From Stercorarius parasiticus (lineage: Eukaryota; Chordata; Aves; Charadriiformes; Stercorariidae): a stretch of 64,000 nucleotides of DNA. Below the pieces are notes generated by a model, which was given only the letters and a program-made list of their open reading frames with translations, searched no databases and had not been told where the DNA came from. The translations under genes and the position numbers were made by a program. Shown here piece after piece: positions 63,592-64,000 of the stretch. Location of the stretch: assembly GCA_013396915.1 (NCBI GenBank), contig VWZL01000328.1:620186-684185 (forward strand), in the 5' to 3' direction. Within the stretch, counting starts at the first letter, position 1. Each line of letters opens with the position of its first letter.

Positions 63592-64000
63592 CTATTACGA
63601 GAGTAACAGAATGACACAAAGCCAAATTTCTTTCACTTCTCGTATTCATAGAACAAGTAAAAAGTGAGTAAACCTGAAGGTCAAGTGTTTGTAGGTCCCA
63701 GGGTGTTATACTAAATATATTCTTAGAACTACTACTGAAAATTACATCTGCCAAAAGAATTAATCAGAAATACACACAATAGCAACTGTAAAAGGAAAGC
63801 TGCCAGCTAATGCTGAACAAGTTCTGCATGTCTTAAACAGTGTGTCTTTTCCTGTGTACCATCAAGTCTCACGGAGAAGTAAACTGTGAAACGTTTAGGA
63901 CCACAGGGCAGTTTACAGAAAGGAAGGCAATGTTAAGACTGACAAATCCAATTGGAGAAAGCTGGTATGTGATCGCACAAATTGCTAAACAAGCAATCAG
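63592..64000. other. L3MBTL3 intron reaching window edge
   Basis: The upstream exon, expected to end the FCS-finger region with two bases of a split codon, is not in these 400 bp. Confidence 0.6.

Overview
The window is avian nuclear DNA. It contains several CR1 LINE copies ending in the (ATTCTATG)-type 3' tail and an ERVL-type LTR of bird architecture. It also holds two interrupted vertebrate genes whose neighbourhood matches the L3MBTL3-SAMD3 locus (human 6q23). The two genes are convergent: the 3' half of SAMD3 is on the + strand at the left, and the larger 3' part of L3MBTL3 is on the - strand across the rest. No bacterial-type operon, CRISPR array, rRNA or tRNA was seen.

Layout. 1-4369 is SAMD3 intron with a frameshifted CR1 on the - strand (1194-1990). 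Four SAMD3 coding exons follow (4370-4567, 4961-5132, 6807-6889, 7484-7768) and encode the C-terminal 245 residues. A + strand CR1 sits in the last intron, and poly(A) signals lie at 7815 and 7836. 7842-10687 is intergenic. From about 10670 rightwards is L3MBTL3, read right to left. Seventeen coding exons give an uninterrupted 633-codon frame plus stop; every one was placed by GT/AG sites and by phase continuity with its neighbours. They encode a basic linker, MBT repeats 1-3, a CCHHC zinc finger, a variable linker and the C-terminal SAM domain. The 5' exons, with the FCS-type finger and promoter, lie beyond 64000.

Function. L3MBTL3 is a nuclear methyl-lysine reader and repressor. The MBT repeats bind mono- and dimethyl-lysine, the zinc finger and linker give other contacts, and the SAM domain gives oligomerisation. 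In the bird copy the cage residues of MBT2 (Asp/Asn in DKKN; Phe/Trp/Tyr in FDNWDESY) are intact. SAMD3 is a SAM-domain protein of unknown biochemical role, and the window holds only its C-terminal region, after the SAM domain.

Most unusual items. (1) A phase-matched 165-nt candidate cassette exon (22390-22554), between the zinc-finger exon and the linker exon, encodes 55 extra residues starting with a zinc-finger-like CPSPGH segment; it is not in the human isoform I recall. (2) A weaker second candidate lies at 23682-23786. (3) A diverged direct repeat flanks the terminal L3MBTL3 exon. (4) A sense-oriented LTR remnant lies in an L3MBTL3 intron. (5) A C7 run abuts a splice donor. (6) There is a 74-bp tandem duplication. 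I did not find a wholly new biological system. Homology statements rest on recall of human proteins, not on a search.
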